Below are positions 29,403 to 40,715 of a stretch of DNA of 43,168 nucleotides, piece by piece. Each line of letters begins with the position of its first letter. The stretch's first letter is position 1. The position numbers were made by a program, and so were the translations under genes. The notes below the pieces were generated by a model. That model saw nothing but the letters and a program-made list of their open reading frames with translations, was not told the origin of the DNA and made no database searches. Origin of the DNA: Asparagopsis taxiformis (taxonomy: Eukaryota; Rhodophyta; Florideophyceae; Bonnemaisoniales; Bonnemaisoniaceae); contig JALQPE010000383.1 of assembly GCA_030407315.1 (NCBI GenBank), positions 1 to 43,168 of the forward strand, read 5' to 3'.

Positions 29403-31247
29403 CGTCCGCGGAAACTTCGAAAACCTGAACGTTACGCTGCAGGTTCAGTTCTTCGGGCGTTAGGCGCGCGTGGCTATGCATCTCGCGAATCGCGGCCTGC
29501 TGCTCGGGCGAGAGCAGTGGGCAGTTTACCATAGGGTGCCCGAATTTCCTACATATCAGACAGCGGAACGCCGCTGTGCGAGACGTGTCGGCCGGTGCCG
29601 TCTGTCTCACGATAGGCGGTGGGTAAGTTGCGCGCGGTATGTGCGCCGTGTACGGTCCCGCGCGTTCGCGTTCTCGGTCGTCGTTATGCGGAGAGCGGCG
29701 CGAACGGTCGGCGGGCGAGGCGTCGCGAGAGCGTGGCGTGCGATAATTCGACGAAGGATTACCAAGCGAGGTTGGACTTCGCATGGGGTTCGGGGTCGAG
29801 AACTTCCGTTCGCGCGGAGCGTGCGGCGTCGCAGCGGAGGTTGAGACGTTTGGCGATGAGAAGCCTGATGGCGGGGTATGCCCCACGGTCAGCGCTTGCA
29901 TCGTTGGTGTTTCCTCCTCTTCCACGTAGAGCGCAGGCGTTCGTCGCAGTAGCGGTCGCGCGCTCGTCGTCGGCGTCATCGCTCGGTGCATGTCCCCATG
30001 GCTCTGCGCCATAGACACTAGTTTAAGGTGTATCGCCGCGGGTCACGAGACAGCGCGTCCCACACGAGGTGCTGCGCATAGGGTCGTAGACCGTCGACGA
30101 AAATAGAAACAAGCGTTCGCTCGCTAAACGCATCGCCACAGCGCAGCGCGCGGCGTCGTAGTCTCGTAGCGAATTGCGTTTCGGTTTCCTTCGGGTCTTG
30201 CGTTTGTTGCGCCACGTCACGGTACGCTTGCGCGACGTCGCCTTCGCGCGCATAGGTTAGCAGGAGCCACTGAACGGCTTCCGCGTAGCACGTAATCGAG
30301 TCGACGCCCGCGCGCGAGCCTCGGAACGTTCGTCCCACGTACGTTTGGAACGTGTCGCGCGCCTCGTCGGTGAGGAAATACTTGAGAATCGGCAACGCTG
30401 CACCTTCGGATACGCCGGTGTCGTCGCATGCGCTCTTGAAATACTTCAGGAACGATAGCACGGCGATTCCGTCAGCGCCCGTGAAATTCTCTCCTTGCAT
30501 CGAATGGCGCACCATTTTCGCGGTGTTAGCCAATTCGCTCGCAATTGCTCGGTTAAACGCGCGGTCCGTGTTACGCAAGCGATACGTGCGATACGAAAGC
30601 GCGCGCGTGAACAGCTCGTTCAACGGCTGGATCTCTACCAGCCCGGGAGGCGCGGGTCCGTTGTCACTATCCGAACGCGGGTGGTCGTCGAATGACAGGT
30701 CCTGGCGCGCCAGTTCCAGCCATCCTTCGGGATCCGCGCTGCGCGCGTAGTTCGTAGGGGTCCCGCACGCTGCGGTTCGCGTTCGGTTTTCGCGCGCAGC
30801 GACGTTTGCGAGCTCAATATTGTGCTCCTCGCGGGAGTCCATCGTAGTGACGATTAGGTTGTGGACTTGTGCCCTCATCTGAGCCGTCAATCCACGTGAT
30901 TGGCCCATGATAGCGCGGTCCACCGCAGCTCGTACTTCAGCCTGGAGCATGCATTGGAACGTAGGGTCGTCCACTACTTGTCGAACCAAGCTCGGTAGCG
31001 TTGCGGACGTCGTAGCGTGCACGTCAGAAACGCGGAACTCGGCCTCGCGCTTCGTTGCGGCGCCATCGTCGGAAGTCTGCGCGTCGTCATCGATGCTCGC
31101 GAGCGCTTGCGTCGGTAACGGCGGCCACGGGGAAGCGGTAGGGTCAGGGATATGTGAAGTGACCAGCGCGTCGACTGCGTGCGTTTGCAAAGCGACTGGC
31201 GGCGGTTCGGTCGTCGCGTTCGATCGCTCGGGCGCGGATGGATCCAT
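29281..31247 (-). pseudogene. Gypsy 1 gag
   Basis: ATG at 31247 (MDPSAPERSN). The capsid part runs to RRYTL near 30020, where a one-base deletion moves the frame. The rest continues to 29281 with a CCHC zinc knuckle, CLICRKFGHPMVNC, at 29562-29521, which binds RNA in Gag proteins. The region ETQFATRLRRRALRCGDAF with VDGLRPY is the usual Gypsy capsid C-terminal pattern. The next frame (protease) overlaps the last 120 bases, so the native element probably used a frameshift between gag and pol. Confidence 0.82.
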
Positions 31248-32604
31248 CGGCGCGGTTGCGTTCGATCGCCGCCTAGGGAAAAGGGAAAAAGGGATGATGG
31301 GGGAGGAGAAAGGGAAATTCGGCGCGCGTCAAAATCTCGCGTCGGCGCGTCGAAAAATTGGCAAGTAAAAAGGGAAGCGCTTCCCGAAAATTGTCTGCGT
31401 ATCGGGCGCGCGTAGTAAGGGTGAGGGGACGAGTTCGCTCGCAGGAGGGCTTCTTCCTCGCTCGGAACGCGCAAAGACGGGTCTCGATCGTCCGCGAACC
31501 CGATATTTTCGGCACCGCCGAACCCGCGTTAGGGTTGCGAACTAGCGCGCGCACGCGCTGCGTCTTCGATCGCGTCGTTCCGCGCGGCGAATCGTCGTAG
31601 TAGGGGTAGGGTAGTTGTAAAAACCAGAGAGGCTACAGCACCGCTTCCGGGATAGCGATACGCGCGCACGCGTCAATCGCCCTCGCTGTCGCGCACGACA
31701 AACGGATAAAAGAAGAATTAGAGTAAGCGATAGGTTTGGCGTCCCGTGCTTTCCCCAAGCGTAGTTTCTGTGCTTCGCTGAGTTCGCACGTCGGTTCGCG
31801 CAATTCTAGGTCGAGAGACCAGTTGTAGGACCAGCCGGGGTGGCGATCGCTAGGGGAGTTCTAGAATTGCAGCCGTGTCAGGGCGAGGTGAACCGTAACG
31901 CGCTGGTTGAACTTGCGTTCGCGCGTCGCTCGGTCGCGCTGGCGAACGGGTGGTACAACGGCGGAACGCGTAGGGAACGATCGCAACACGGGATTCGCGG
32001 GCCGGCGCAAGCCGTGATCTCAGGGGGAGATCACCGAGTAAACTCGAGCACAACGCAATCCACACAGGGGTCGTAAATCCATGGCCTAGTGGCGTGCGAC
32101 GCAACGCGCGCTATCGCGGTGCGACGCGGTTCGACGATCGATTTATGCGCAGCGCGCACGCGAACGTCGGCGATCGTGAGCAACCCGCACGCAACGTTGT
32201 AACGCAATCGGTCCTCGCGATTCGCTAAACGCTTAACTCGTAGCTGCGAAGATGCTGGCTGTTTATTGGTAAGGTGCGAAGCAGAACAACCATTAGTAGC
32301 TAACTACCTAGGACAGGTTGTCCTTGCGCGGCCGGCCGGCGGCCGCTCGCTCGCACGCAAAAAGGGAAATATTTGGGAAAAAGACTTTCGTCATAAAAAA
32401 CCAAAAAGGGGAAATAAAGGGAAATTCGCAAAAGGCGCTACACGTGGCGCCAAGCTCGCAGGTTCGTTCGCGTGCACGCGTTCGCTCAGGCGCGCCGTGA
32501 CACGTAATCGGATCGCTACGCGTACGCTCGCTTACTAACTAACTAATTCGCGGATGCATGCGGACTCAGCCAGACGCAGTCGTTACGAGCGCGCGCGCGT
32601 CGAC
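31248..32604. other. Non-coding: probable leader and LTR of Gypsy 1
   Basis: CG-rich non-coding DNA with two A-rich GGGAAA stretches (31275-31380 and 32355-32435). Its place upstream of Gypsy 1 gag suggests leader plus LTR, but I find no clear TG...CA ends, target duplication or primer-binding site. It ends where the interrupted gag of Gypsy 2 begins. Confidence 0.4.
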
Positions 32605-33713
32605 CGAATAAATTGTACCACAAGAATCAGTACGCTGATAGACTCGACACCGCCACGCGGGCGTGTAACTACGTGTTTACGGACCGACTCCTCGTTCACC
32701 ACTACGTGCGTGGTTTGCTGCCCTCGACGCGGGCAGCCGTGACGGAACGACTCCGGTCACGCCCCGAACGAGAGAGGAACGACCTCACCGTTGTGAGACG
32801 ATTGGCGACGGCCGAAGGAACGACCTTCCGTGCACGTACGGCAGCTGTCGCGTCAGCCGCGAAGCCGAAAGTGCGGTTTCCGGTGAAGCCTACGTTGGCT
32901 ATTTCCGACCACGAGTCGAGGAAGTTCGCGGACTACGATGAGTCCGCGTACTTACGTAATGAACGGGCTAGCGAGCCCAGTTACCACGATGGTAACCCGA
33001 ACATCCCCGCGAGGGATGATGACGACGTATCGCTCGCCGCGGCTCACGTTGCCGAGAATTTAGAGGCGATACTCTTCACGAACGGGCCGCCGCCCAACGA
33101 TACGAAAACGGCAAACGAAAAGCCGGACGAGCTCGAAGCTCGATTGAACCGTCCATGCGAGGACGTGCCGAAGCTCACGAGCGAGCAGACGCAATTGGCG
33201 CATTCCGTAATCCCGAATGATTACTGGACGCTGTCGTGTTGGTCATGCCGCGAAGATGGCCACTCGACGTTTACGTGTCCGCGCCTGACGCCAGATCAAC
33301 GGATCTTTTTCGCGTACAAGTACTACCTCTTCCACGTGAAGAGCAACCCACGTCAGGCTGAGTACTTCCGCCAACGAATGGCCAAGCGAAACCAGGAACG
33401 ACCTGGTGAGCGAGGGAATGTGACCTCGCGGAGGTATGGCACGTCGCCTACGATACTCCGAAACCCCAATCGTGACGGGGGAAGGCCCTTCGACAGGCGC
33501 CGCGGTGACTTTCGTAATGATCGACGTGACCCCCGCCCGTGGGCGAACGAACGAAATGGCCAGCGTAATGGCCGCAGCGGAGTCTACGTGACGACCTCCG
33601 CTGACGAAACACCACTCGAGGTGGAAACGAGTCACGATGACGAACGAACTTCGTGGGCTCACGACGACGACGTGTCGAACGGCCCCGCGCCGGGAAACGA
33701 CCAGGCGATGTAG
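32605..33713 (+). pseudogene. Gypsy 2 gag, 5' truncated
   Basis: The open frame begins inside the capsid domain (NQYADRL, then VRGLLPSTRAAV), the same position as ETQFATRL in Gypsy 1. The first half of gag is therefore absent. The zinc knuckle CWSCREDGHSTFTC is at 33237-33278. A basic Arg/Asn-rich tail follows to TAG at 33713. No ATG start is expected for this piece. Confidence 0.82.
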
Positions 33714-34917
33714 GTCACGAGCCACCCACATCGCTTGAACCCTTACGTAAAAGGGGGAAGACCGACGTCGATGATTGGTCCTCCGCAGGCTCGCCGACGA
33801 ACGAGAGTTACGAAAAGCTCACGGCCGCGAAGGCCAACTCGAGTCACACGACACCCGACGTGGGGGAAGAAACGAAGTCCGACGGGACAACCGAACCTCA
33901 CACGAAGAGGAAGCCTCGCAGACGAGCGAGACGCGCTACCCGGAAGCACGACGCTTCCGAGCGCGAGAAAGCCAAGCACGCGGCTTATACGAAGCGTGTC
34001 GACGCAAAAGAAGCCATACGGGCTCACGCGGTGAAGCGACGAATCGCTAGCGAAGACGTAGACCGCGCGCGGTCAGGACCGAACCGTTGGTCCTCGACGG
34101 GCATACGTGCCTACTTGCGTCGAAGCATTATATCGTGTCCGGAACGATAGGACTAGACCTCAACGTGATGAGGGCGATTACCATCGCGATGGATACGTGC
34201 AGCGGCTACAACTTGATACGAACAAGTTTACTACCCTACGACTGGGTCGACCGCTGTCTACGTGACGAAGAGCTACCGAAGCTCGGAGACGCCAACGGGC
34301 GACGTTTGCCTATCGAAGGCGCCATCCTGCTTCGTGTCAGGCTGGGGAACTCGCTGTTCCGCGTAAAATTCTTCGTAGCCAACACGCTGGCTGTTCCGTT
34401 ATAATGGGTACGTCGTTCATGTCGAAGCATGTCGATGCTATACGCTGTCGAGCGCAGACGATCGAACTCCATCGGGGAGATACGATACCCATTATCGCGG
34501 AAGGCGATACGACGACTCCGTACGAGGAGGGGGAAGAGACGAATCCAAACGTGGAACACCCGAAACGCCGCGAGCGTAACGCGGCCGCGAATCGGCCGAG
34601 CCGAACGTTCTCGGTTCGTCTGACGAAGTACACGCGTGTACCGGCGATGTCGCAACGGACCGTCAACGTGACGACGGACGCGACCGGGACTCGTGTTCCT
34701 CGAACCGAAAGCGTCGGTGCAATTCCGGCATGGGCTACGCATAGCCAACGGAGTGGTCGACGTAGGACCGAGAGAGACGTTCTCTATCATCGTGTCGAAC
34801 TTCACGAAGAAGGACCGCGAATTGCCGAAAGGCGCGACGATTGCGTACGCGGTACGCTCCCCGTTGGGAATCGTCCCACTCAAGCGTGAGGGCGGCGAAG
34901 CCCTCGCGAAGTTTTGA
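33653..34917 (+). pseudogene. Gypsy 2 pol N-terminus and protease
   Basis: A Lys/Arg-rich pol N-terminus (33653 to about 34085) runs by frame change into an aspartic-protease domain (from 34087). The catalytic block is AMDTCSGYNLI at about 34189. Gypsy 1 and most retropepsins have DTG or DSG, so a Cys replaces the usual Gly here. Further frame changes occur at about 34404 and 34690. The linker ends at 34917. Confidence 0.7.
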
Positions 34918-34986
34918 ACCTACCGCTAGTCGACGCGACGACGCGGACAGATACGAACGGGTTGGGCGACGAAAACACCAGACCCG

Positions 34987-36847
34987 TTGGTCAACGAAAA
35001 GGGGAACGACCCCGCCACGGATTGGCAGTCGACAATCGATTTGTCGCACCTCGACGACGAGGGCTTACGAAAGCGCATCAACGAGATGCTAGCCACACAT
35101 TCGTCAATGTGGACGAGCGGACCCCTCGGCGAAATCAATGCTACGGAGCATCGAATCGAACTTGAACCGTGCACGCGGCCCATACGTTCAATGCCCTATC
35201 GTCAGGGTCCGGCTCTACGTACGATAGCCGAGGAGCAGATCACGAAGATGCTCAACGAAGGGGTTATCGAACCCGCGTCCAGCGAATGGGCGTCACTAAT
35301 CGTGTTGGTGCCGAAGAAGGACGGGTCCTTACGTTTCTGTGTCGACTACAGGCGTTTGAACGCGAAAACGATCGCTGATTCGTACCCGCTTCCTCGTATG
35401 GAAGACTGCCTCGATTCGTTGGGCGACGCCGCCATCTTCACGACACTCGATTGTAACGCCGGTTACTGGCAAGTGCCCGTCTCCGCCGAGGACCGTGATA
35501 AGACAACGTTTACGTCTTCATGGGAACGTATCGCTACGTGCGAATGCCATTCGGGCTACGAAATGCCCCCGCTACGTTTCAGCGGACGTTGGACATAATC
35601 CTCTCCGGAGTACGTTGGCAATCGTGCCTTGTTTACTTAGACGACGTAATCGTCTTTTCGAAAGACCTCGAGTCTCACCTGGATCACGTTGACCAGGTGC
35701 TTTCCCTGCTACGCGCAGCAGGAGTAACGTTAAAGCTCACGAAATGCTCGTTCTTTCAACCACGAGTTGACTACCTGGGGCACGTGATTACCCCAGGGAA
35801 GCTGCACGTCGCAACCCGGAACAAGGAAGCCTTTCGTACGGCTACGTTCCCGCGGGATAAGACGCAATGTCGATCGTTTTTGGGCGCGGCCAACGTTTAC
35901 CGCCGCTTCGTAAAGGCGTATGCCGAGATCGCTCGGCCACTCAACACGATGTTGAAGAAGGACACTTCCCCCGATTGGACGAACCCAACGGACGCGCAAA
36001 CGAATGCGTTCGAAACGTTGAAGACGATACTGGTGTCGCCACCAGTATTGCACCTTCCGAAGGCGGGACGTCCGTTCATGATCGATACCGACGCGTCGGC
36101 GTATCAGCTGGGAGCTACGTTGCTCCAGCAGCAAAACGAAGATAAGCCCAACGAATGGGTGCCGATGGGTACTGGTCGAAGACCCTTAACGAAACCGAAC
36201 GTGGTTACTCGGCGACCGAGCGCGAGTGTTACTCCGTCGTCTGGGCGATAACGTCGCTCCGACCCTACGTAGAGGGTCAGCGGTTCACCGTACGTACGGA
36301 CCACGAAGCCTTACGTTGGCTGATGACGTTGACGGACGCGTCCGGACGACTACTACGGTGGAGGCTACGCGTTGCCGAATTCGATTTCGAAGTTACATAC
36401 AGGCCTGTCCGCGTGCACCAGGTACCTGACGCTTTATCACGTGTGATATCTACGTATGACGACGGTCGACCCGTCGACGATGACGTAACATCGTACGGGG
36501 ACGCGGTCCTCGTGACGACTCGCAGTCGTCGACAACCCACACGAAGTGGGCGAGGACGAACGACGTCCGTACGTAAAAAGGCGACGAATGCCGGGGGTCA
36601 CGACGACCCGTCGAACGAGACTCGTGATGAACGAACATCAGCCACGACGGCTGGCCACGATGGCCTCGAGTTCAACCGCGACGCGTCGCTCGATGACGTT
36701 CTTGACGAGGAACCGGATTTCCTCGACGAACAGCGCGCTGCTGAAGACGATTCGGTACGCGTGCCACCAGCTGACGTTCAGCTTCCACTACGAGGGACGA
36801 GCTTATCGAAGCTCAACGCGAGGACGCGTTCTGTCAAACGATACTGA
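34987..36847 (+). pseudogene. Gypsy 2 reverse transcriptase and RNase H
   Basis: Reverse transcriptase motifs in order: VLVPKKDGSLRFCVDYRRLN, TTLDCNAGYWQVP (first catalytic Asp), a frame change near 35518, then MPFGLRNAPATFQR and YLDDVIVF (catalytic Asp pair at 35640-35645). RNase H follows with FMIDTDASAYQLGA (36080 region), a frame change near 36160, then YSATERECYSVVWAI and RTDHEALRWL. These cover the catalytic acidic residues of the Gypsy RNase H. Confidence 0.88.
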
Positions 36848-37890
36848 CACGACAGTCCGACACGCAGGACGCTGCATTCTTCGAAGGCCACGACGGCCTA
36901 CTCCGACGCCGGAACCCTCACGATGAGGAACGTACACAAATCGTTGTGCCGGCTTCGTTACGGCCGCGGCTGCTGGAGTTAACGCACCACCACGTCCTCG
37001 CTGGACATCCCGGGAAAACGCGTATGTACTATACCCTACGGAGGACGTACTACTGGCCCGCGATGGCCGCCGACATCCACGCAACGGTACGAAACTGCGT
37101 CGGATGTGCGAAGAACCGCGTGAAGCTTCGCAAACGAACCCGCTACGTTTATTTCCGGCTACGGAGCCGTTGCGAGACCTATGTATCGACATACTAGGTC
37201 CGCATACGAAGACCACGCGTGGTAACCGATTTATTCTTGTGATAACGGACCGCTTCACGAAGCTGACTAGAGTCGTACCTCTACGAAATATCGATTCCGC
37301 CAACGTGGCGAGCGCGTTCTTCAACGCGTGGGTCTTCTCGTATGGACCCCCACGGACGCTCATAAGCGATAACGGAAAGCAGTTCGCTGCTAAGTTTTTC
37401 CAGTGCGTCTGCAACGAAATCGGCGTGACGAACGTCTTTACGTCGACGTACCACCCCAAACGAACGGGCAGGTGGAGCGCTACAACAGGACGATCCTGGC
37501 GATGCTGCGCAATTACGTGAAACGAAAACCAGAACGACTGGAATCGATACGCATCGGCGTTAACGTTTGCGTACAACACGCATGTGCATTCGAGCACGGG
37601 CACGACGCCCTTCGATTTGATTCTCACGAATCCACCGCCACCGTTGGCGCTACACACGTCGGTAACGAACCGCGAACTACCCGACGGGGGAGGGCGAGCC
37701 ACTTACGTTCGTGAGCTCGCCACAACGATGGATAACGCGTATCGAACGCTGAAGGCCGCGCAGGCACGTTATAAACGAAATTTCGACAAAACGAGTCCGT
37801 GTCTCGAATCGAAACATCCGCGCGGGAGAATACGTATTCATCGACCCGACGGACGGGACCACGAAGGGCACGAAGCTCGGTAACCACGCG
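36848..37890 (+). pseudogene. Gypsy 2 integrase
   Basis: Zinc-binding HHCC domain (THHHVLAGHPG ... NCVGCAKNR, about 36970-37120), then the DDE core in two frames: CIDILGP, LISDNGKQF and NGQVERYNRT supply the Asp, Asp and Glu. The C-terminal part (STGTTPFDLILTN, then the GPFRV strand) leads into the chromodomain. Frame changes lie near 37110, 37460, 37550 and 37800. Confidence 0.85.
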
Positions 37891-38235
37891 TTGGGACCGT
37901 TCCGCGTACTACGTAACGACGTACGTACGTTCGTCATCCAACGAGGAGACGTAGTTGAACGTGTCAACTCGGACCGCGTTGCGTACGCGCCAACGCCGGC
38001 GAACGCGCCCCCGCCGGAGCCATACGATGCCACCGAGGCAGACCTCGACAAGAACCGCGACGGTCCGGCGTATGTAGTAGACGACCTACTAAACCATCGC
38101 GTAAACGATGACGGCACCCTAGACTTCCTCGTGAAGTGGGTCGGGTATCGTACCCCTACGTGGGAGCCCCGCCGGAACGTATCTGAAGAGAGCGTCTCCC
38201 GATACTTCGCACGCGTGCGACGAGCAACAACGTGA
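37891..38235 (+). pseudogene. Gypsy 2 integrase C-terminus and chromodomain
   Basis: Open to the TGA at 38235. The chromodomain (38071-38220) has YVVDDLLNHR, FLVKWVGY and TWEPRRNV, the three-strand plus helix pattern that reads methylated histone H3 in chromoviruses and steers integration to heterochromatin. The aromatic cage residues (Y, W, W/Y) are present. This part of the element is well preserved. Confidence 0.9.
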
Positions 38236-40715
38236 AAGGCCACGACGGCCCCCGAAAACGCACACGAGCGTCGGGTTAAGCGCACGCGTGCGCGACGTTG
38301 CACGATGCAACAAACGAAGGCGACGAGCCGCACGAACGAGAAGCGACGGCACAACGAGTGGCCGGGACGTCCACCCTTGCGTGGGGGGGGCGCGATGCGT
38401 GCTAGAGCCGTCGCTCTTTTCGTTTTCGACACCATACGTTGGTGGAGGCACGAGCGCCAACGAAAGATTGGACGACGAGTCCACGCGCGGACGATTCACA
38501 CGATGTGAAGAGCCACGACTGGCTCGACAGTGTTGACCGTCCCACGGGCAAAGGTGACGACACCACGGGCCACAGACGGACAACACGTCAGATTTTTCGC
38601 GCGAAAAATTATGCTTGGGCCAGCGGGCCATGGACGCACGGTACGAAAAATCGGGCCGATTACAGTGCGCTAATCCGGCCAAATCTCGGGACACGCGTGC
38701 CCCGAAAATTTCGTAATTTTTGCATGTCACGTGAGCCATCGTACGTCCCCGTGGACAGCCGCTGACAACGAGTCGCATCGACCAACGAGGTCAACGCCAA
38801 CAGCTCGCGAGCTAACGGCAACGTGACGCCGGAAGGCGGAGAAACGACGTAGGACGGACGCGTCCCCAACAAAGATGGCAACGGCCTCATTACGAAACTT
38901 CCCGCACGAAGCGGAACGAAGCTATACGTTAGCCGACGAATTAGACCAACGGGTCTCAGCGCACGAAGCGCGCGAGTAAAGCGTGCGAACGACGAGCCAA
39001 CGAGGCCGCGACGACGGACGGCGAACCGAATCGCCATCGTAAGGCACGACGCCGAACACGGTAGCCACGTACGGCAACCACGGAACGACACAACGGTGTC
39101 CTGCCACGCGGGCATAACGAATGACGCGCGAAAGCGAAAAGCCCGCCGGCTAGTCGAAACGCACGAGCAAACCCGAAAGGGGTTGACCACGTACGGTCAC
39201 GAAGACTAAGACGCGCACGTCCGCGTCGCAACCGTAAAAGCTAACGAAGCTTCAACCTCGTACGCATTCGAAGGCGCACGCGCCACCGGCCACGTCGGCC
39301 AGGAGACGAGCGAGGTACGCGGACGTCGCTAACGATAACGACGTACACTACGGGTCGAACGCACGAAACGGAAATACGAATACGCGACGGCGTACAAGCT
39401 GGTAGCCAACGTAAACGGCACAGCTGAAGGCAACGAGCCGACGAAAGGCTGGCTCACGTAACAGCCTCAAACGCCCGCGGGCGTGCGAAACGACTTCGTC
39501 AATCGCGTCCCCGTCGGGTTCGCAAGTCGAATAAACGAAATTACGCAACGGTGTAGAGGGCGAGCATTACGTATGCCCAGGTGCACGTCGCACCACATAA
39601 CGGATGAGCTAACGAAACGCTCTCGGACGCCGCGGCGAACGACGCCACCACGCGAAGCGGACTAGCGCAACGATTGCGCCACCGGCTAACGTGAAGCCGC
39701 GGGAACGTGAAGCGCCGACGGCGCTAACGGTGTTAACGGCTATACGAAAAGCCAAGCCCGCCAGCAAAGTCGTTGTCAACGGAACCGCGACGCACCACGA
39801 CGCACTGCCGCGTACACGCAACGGCGTGAAACGTCAAGCCAACTCACGCGCGAGTCGGCCTGACGTTTGGCGAATTTCCGTCCAGCTCATCGGAGCAAAA
39901 TTAAAATGGCACCGACGTGCTACGTGCCAAAGATCTCGAATGCTCAACGGAATTCGACACCCGACGGGGTTATCCGCACGAGAAACGACAGCGGAAACGA
40001 ATTCCGAGGTAGTTACAAAATGATAACGCCACTGGCCAACGTGAAGCCGCGGGAACGTGAAGCGCGACGGCGCTAATGACGTCAACGGCTATACGAAAAG
40101 CCAAGCCCGCCGGCAACCACGTCGTCAGCGAAACCGCAACGTACTGCGACGAACTGCTGCGTACACGCCACGGCGTAGAACGTCAAACCGACTCACGCGC
40201 GCGTCGGTCGACGTCGACGAATTTGTCGCCCAGCTCATCGGAGCAAATTAAAATTAGCACCGACGTGCTACGCGCTAAAGAGCTCGAACGCTCAACGGAA
40301 ATAGACACCACGACGGGGTTATCCGAACGAGAAACAGACGCCGGAAACGATTTTCGAGTTAGTTACTAAATGATACGCACGCCAACGGGCTCTACGATCG
40401 AGGTTAACGTACCACTCGCAGTGAAAAGCCGCCGCTTGCCGAATAGTTGCGCGTGTTACGAACCTGCCAACGGGCACGCGCCGCCGCGAACTCGAAGCAC
40501 GGGCTACGTAAGCCATACGACACCCGACGGGGTAGACGCCACAACAAAAATTGTGGGGAGGGGCTTAACGCTAACCCCTCCCCCGCTGCAGACGACTGCC
40601 AAACGCGAATTACGAAGCTCAACGGAGCCATGCGATTACGCAAAAAAACAAACGAAGTTTACGAAGTAGCACGATGCTGGAGCCGACGTGGCCTACGAAC
40701 TAACCTAGGAACGAC
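38236..40715. other. Non-coding repeat-rich region, probable 3' UTR/LTR of Gypsy 2
   Basis: ACG/CGT-rich DNA with short open frames that resemble no protein. Words such as CCAACGGG and CACCCGACGGGG recur at irregular distances. It contains the 350-bp tandem duplication listed next. It could be the Gypsy 2 3' UTR plus LTR, or the downstream part of the minus-strand gag-like element. I found no pol fragment on either strand. Confidence 0.5.
39675..40380. repeat. Tandem duplication, period about 350 bp
   Basis: GTGAAGCCGCGGGAACGTGA occurs at 39691 and 40041. Similarity continues through ACGGCTATACGAAAAGCCAA, CAGCTCATCGGAGCAAA and GACGGGGTTATCCG in both units. A possible very degenerate third unit starts near 40390. 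No coding frame is kept across units. Confidence 0.85.

Larger units (their letters stand above)
28262..31247 (-). mobile_element. Ty3/Gypsy retroelement fragment 1
   Basis: Minus-strand element with gag, a zinc knuckle and an aspartic protease. It is cut off in the protease-to-reverse-transcriptase linker at about 28262. No reverse transcriptase, integrase or right-hand LTR follows. The upstream LTR and leader probably lie in 31248-32600, but I could not fix their ends. Confidence 0.85.
32605..38235 (+). mobile_element. Ty3/Gypsy retroelement 2 with chromodomain (chromovirus type)
   Basis: Order gag (3' part), protease, reverse transcriptase, RNase H, integrase, chromodomain: the canonical Ty3/Gypsy order, with the chromodomain after the integrase. 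The 5' LTR and the first part of gag are missing. Ten or more frame changes occur, mostly one-base deletions, with few nonsense codons. The catalytic residues that can be checked are largely kept. Confidence 0.9.

Noticed and set aside
28262..32604. Exact LTR ends for Gypsy 1
   Set aside because: No pair of long direct repeats, TG/CA ends or primer-binding site could be established by eye.
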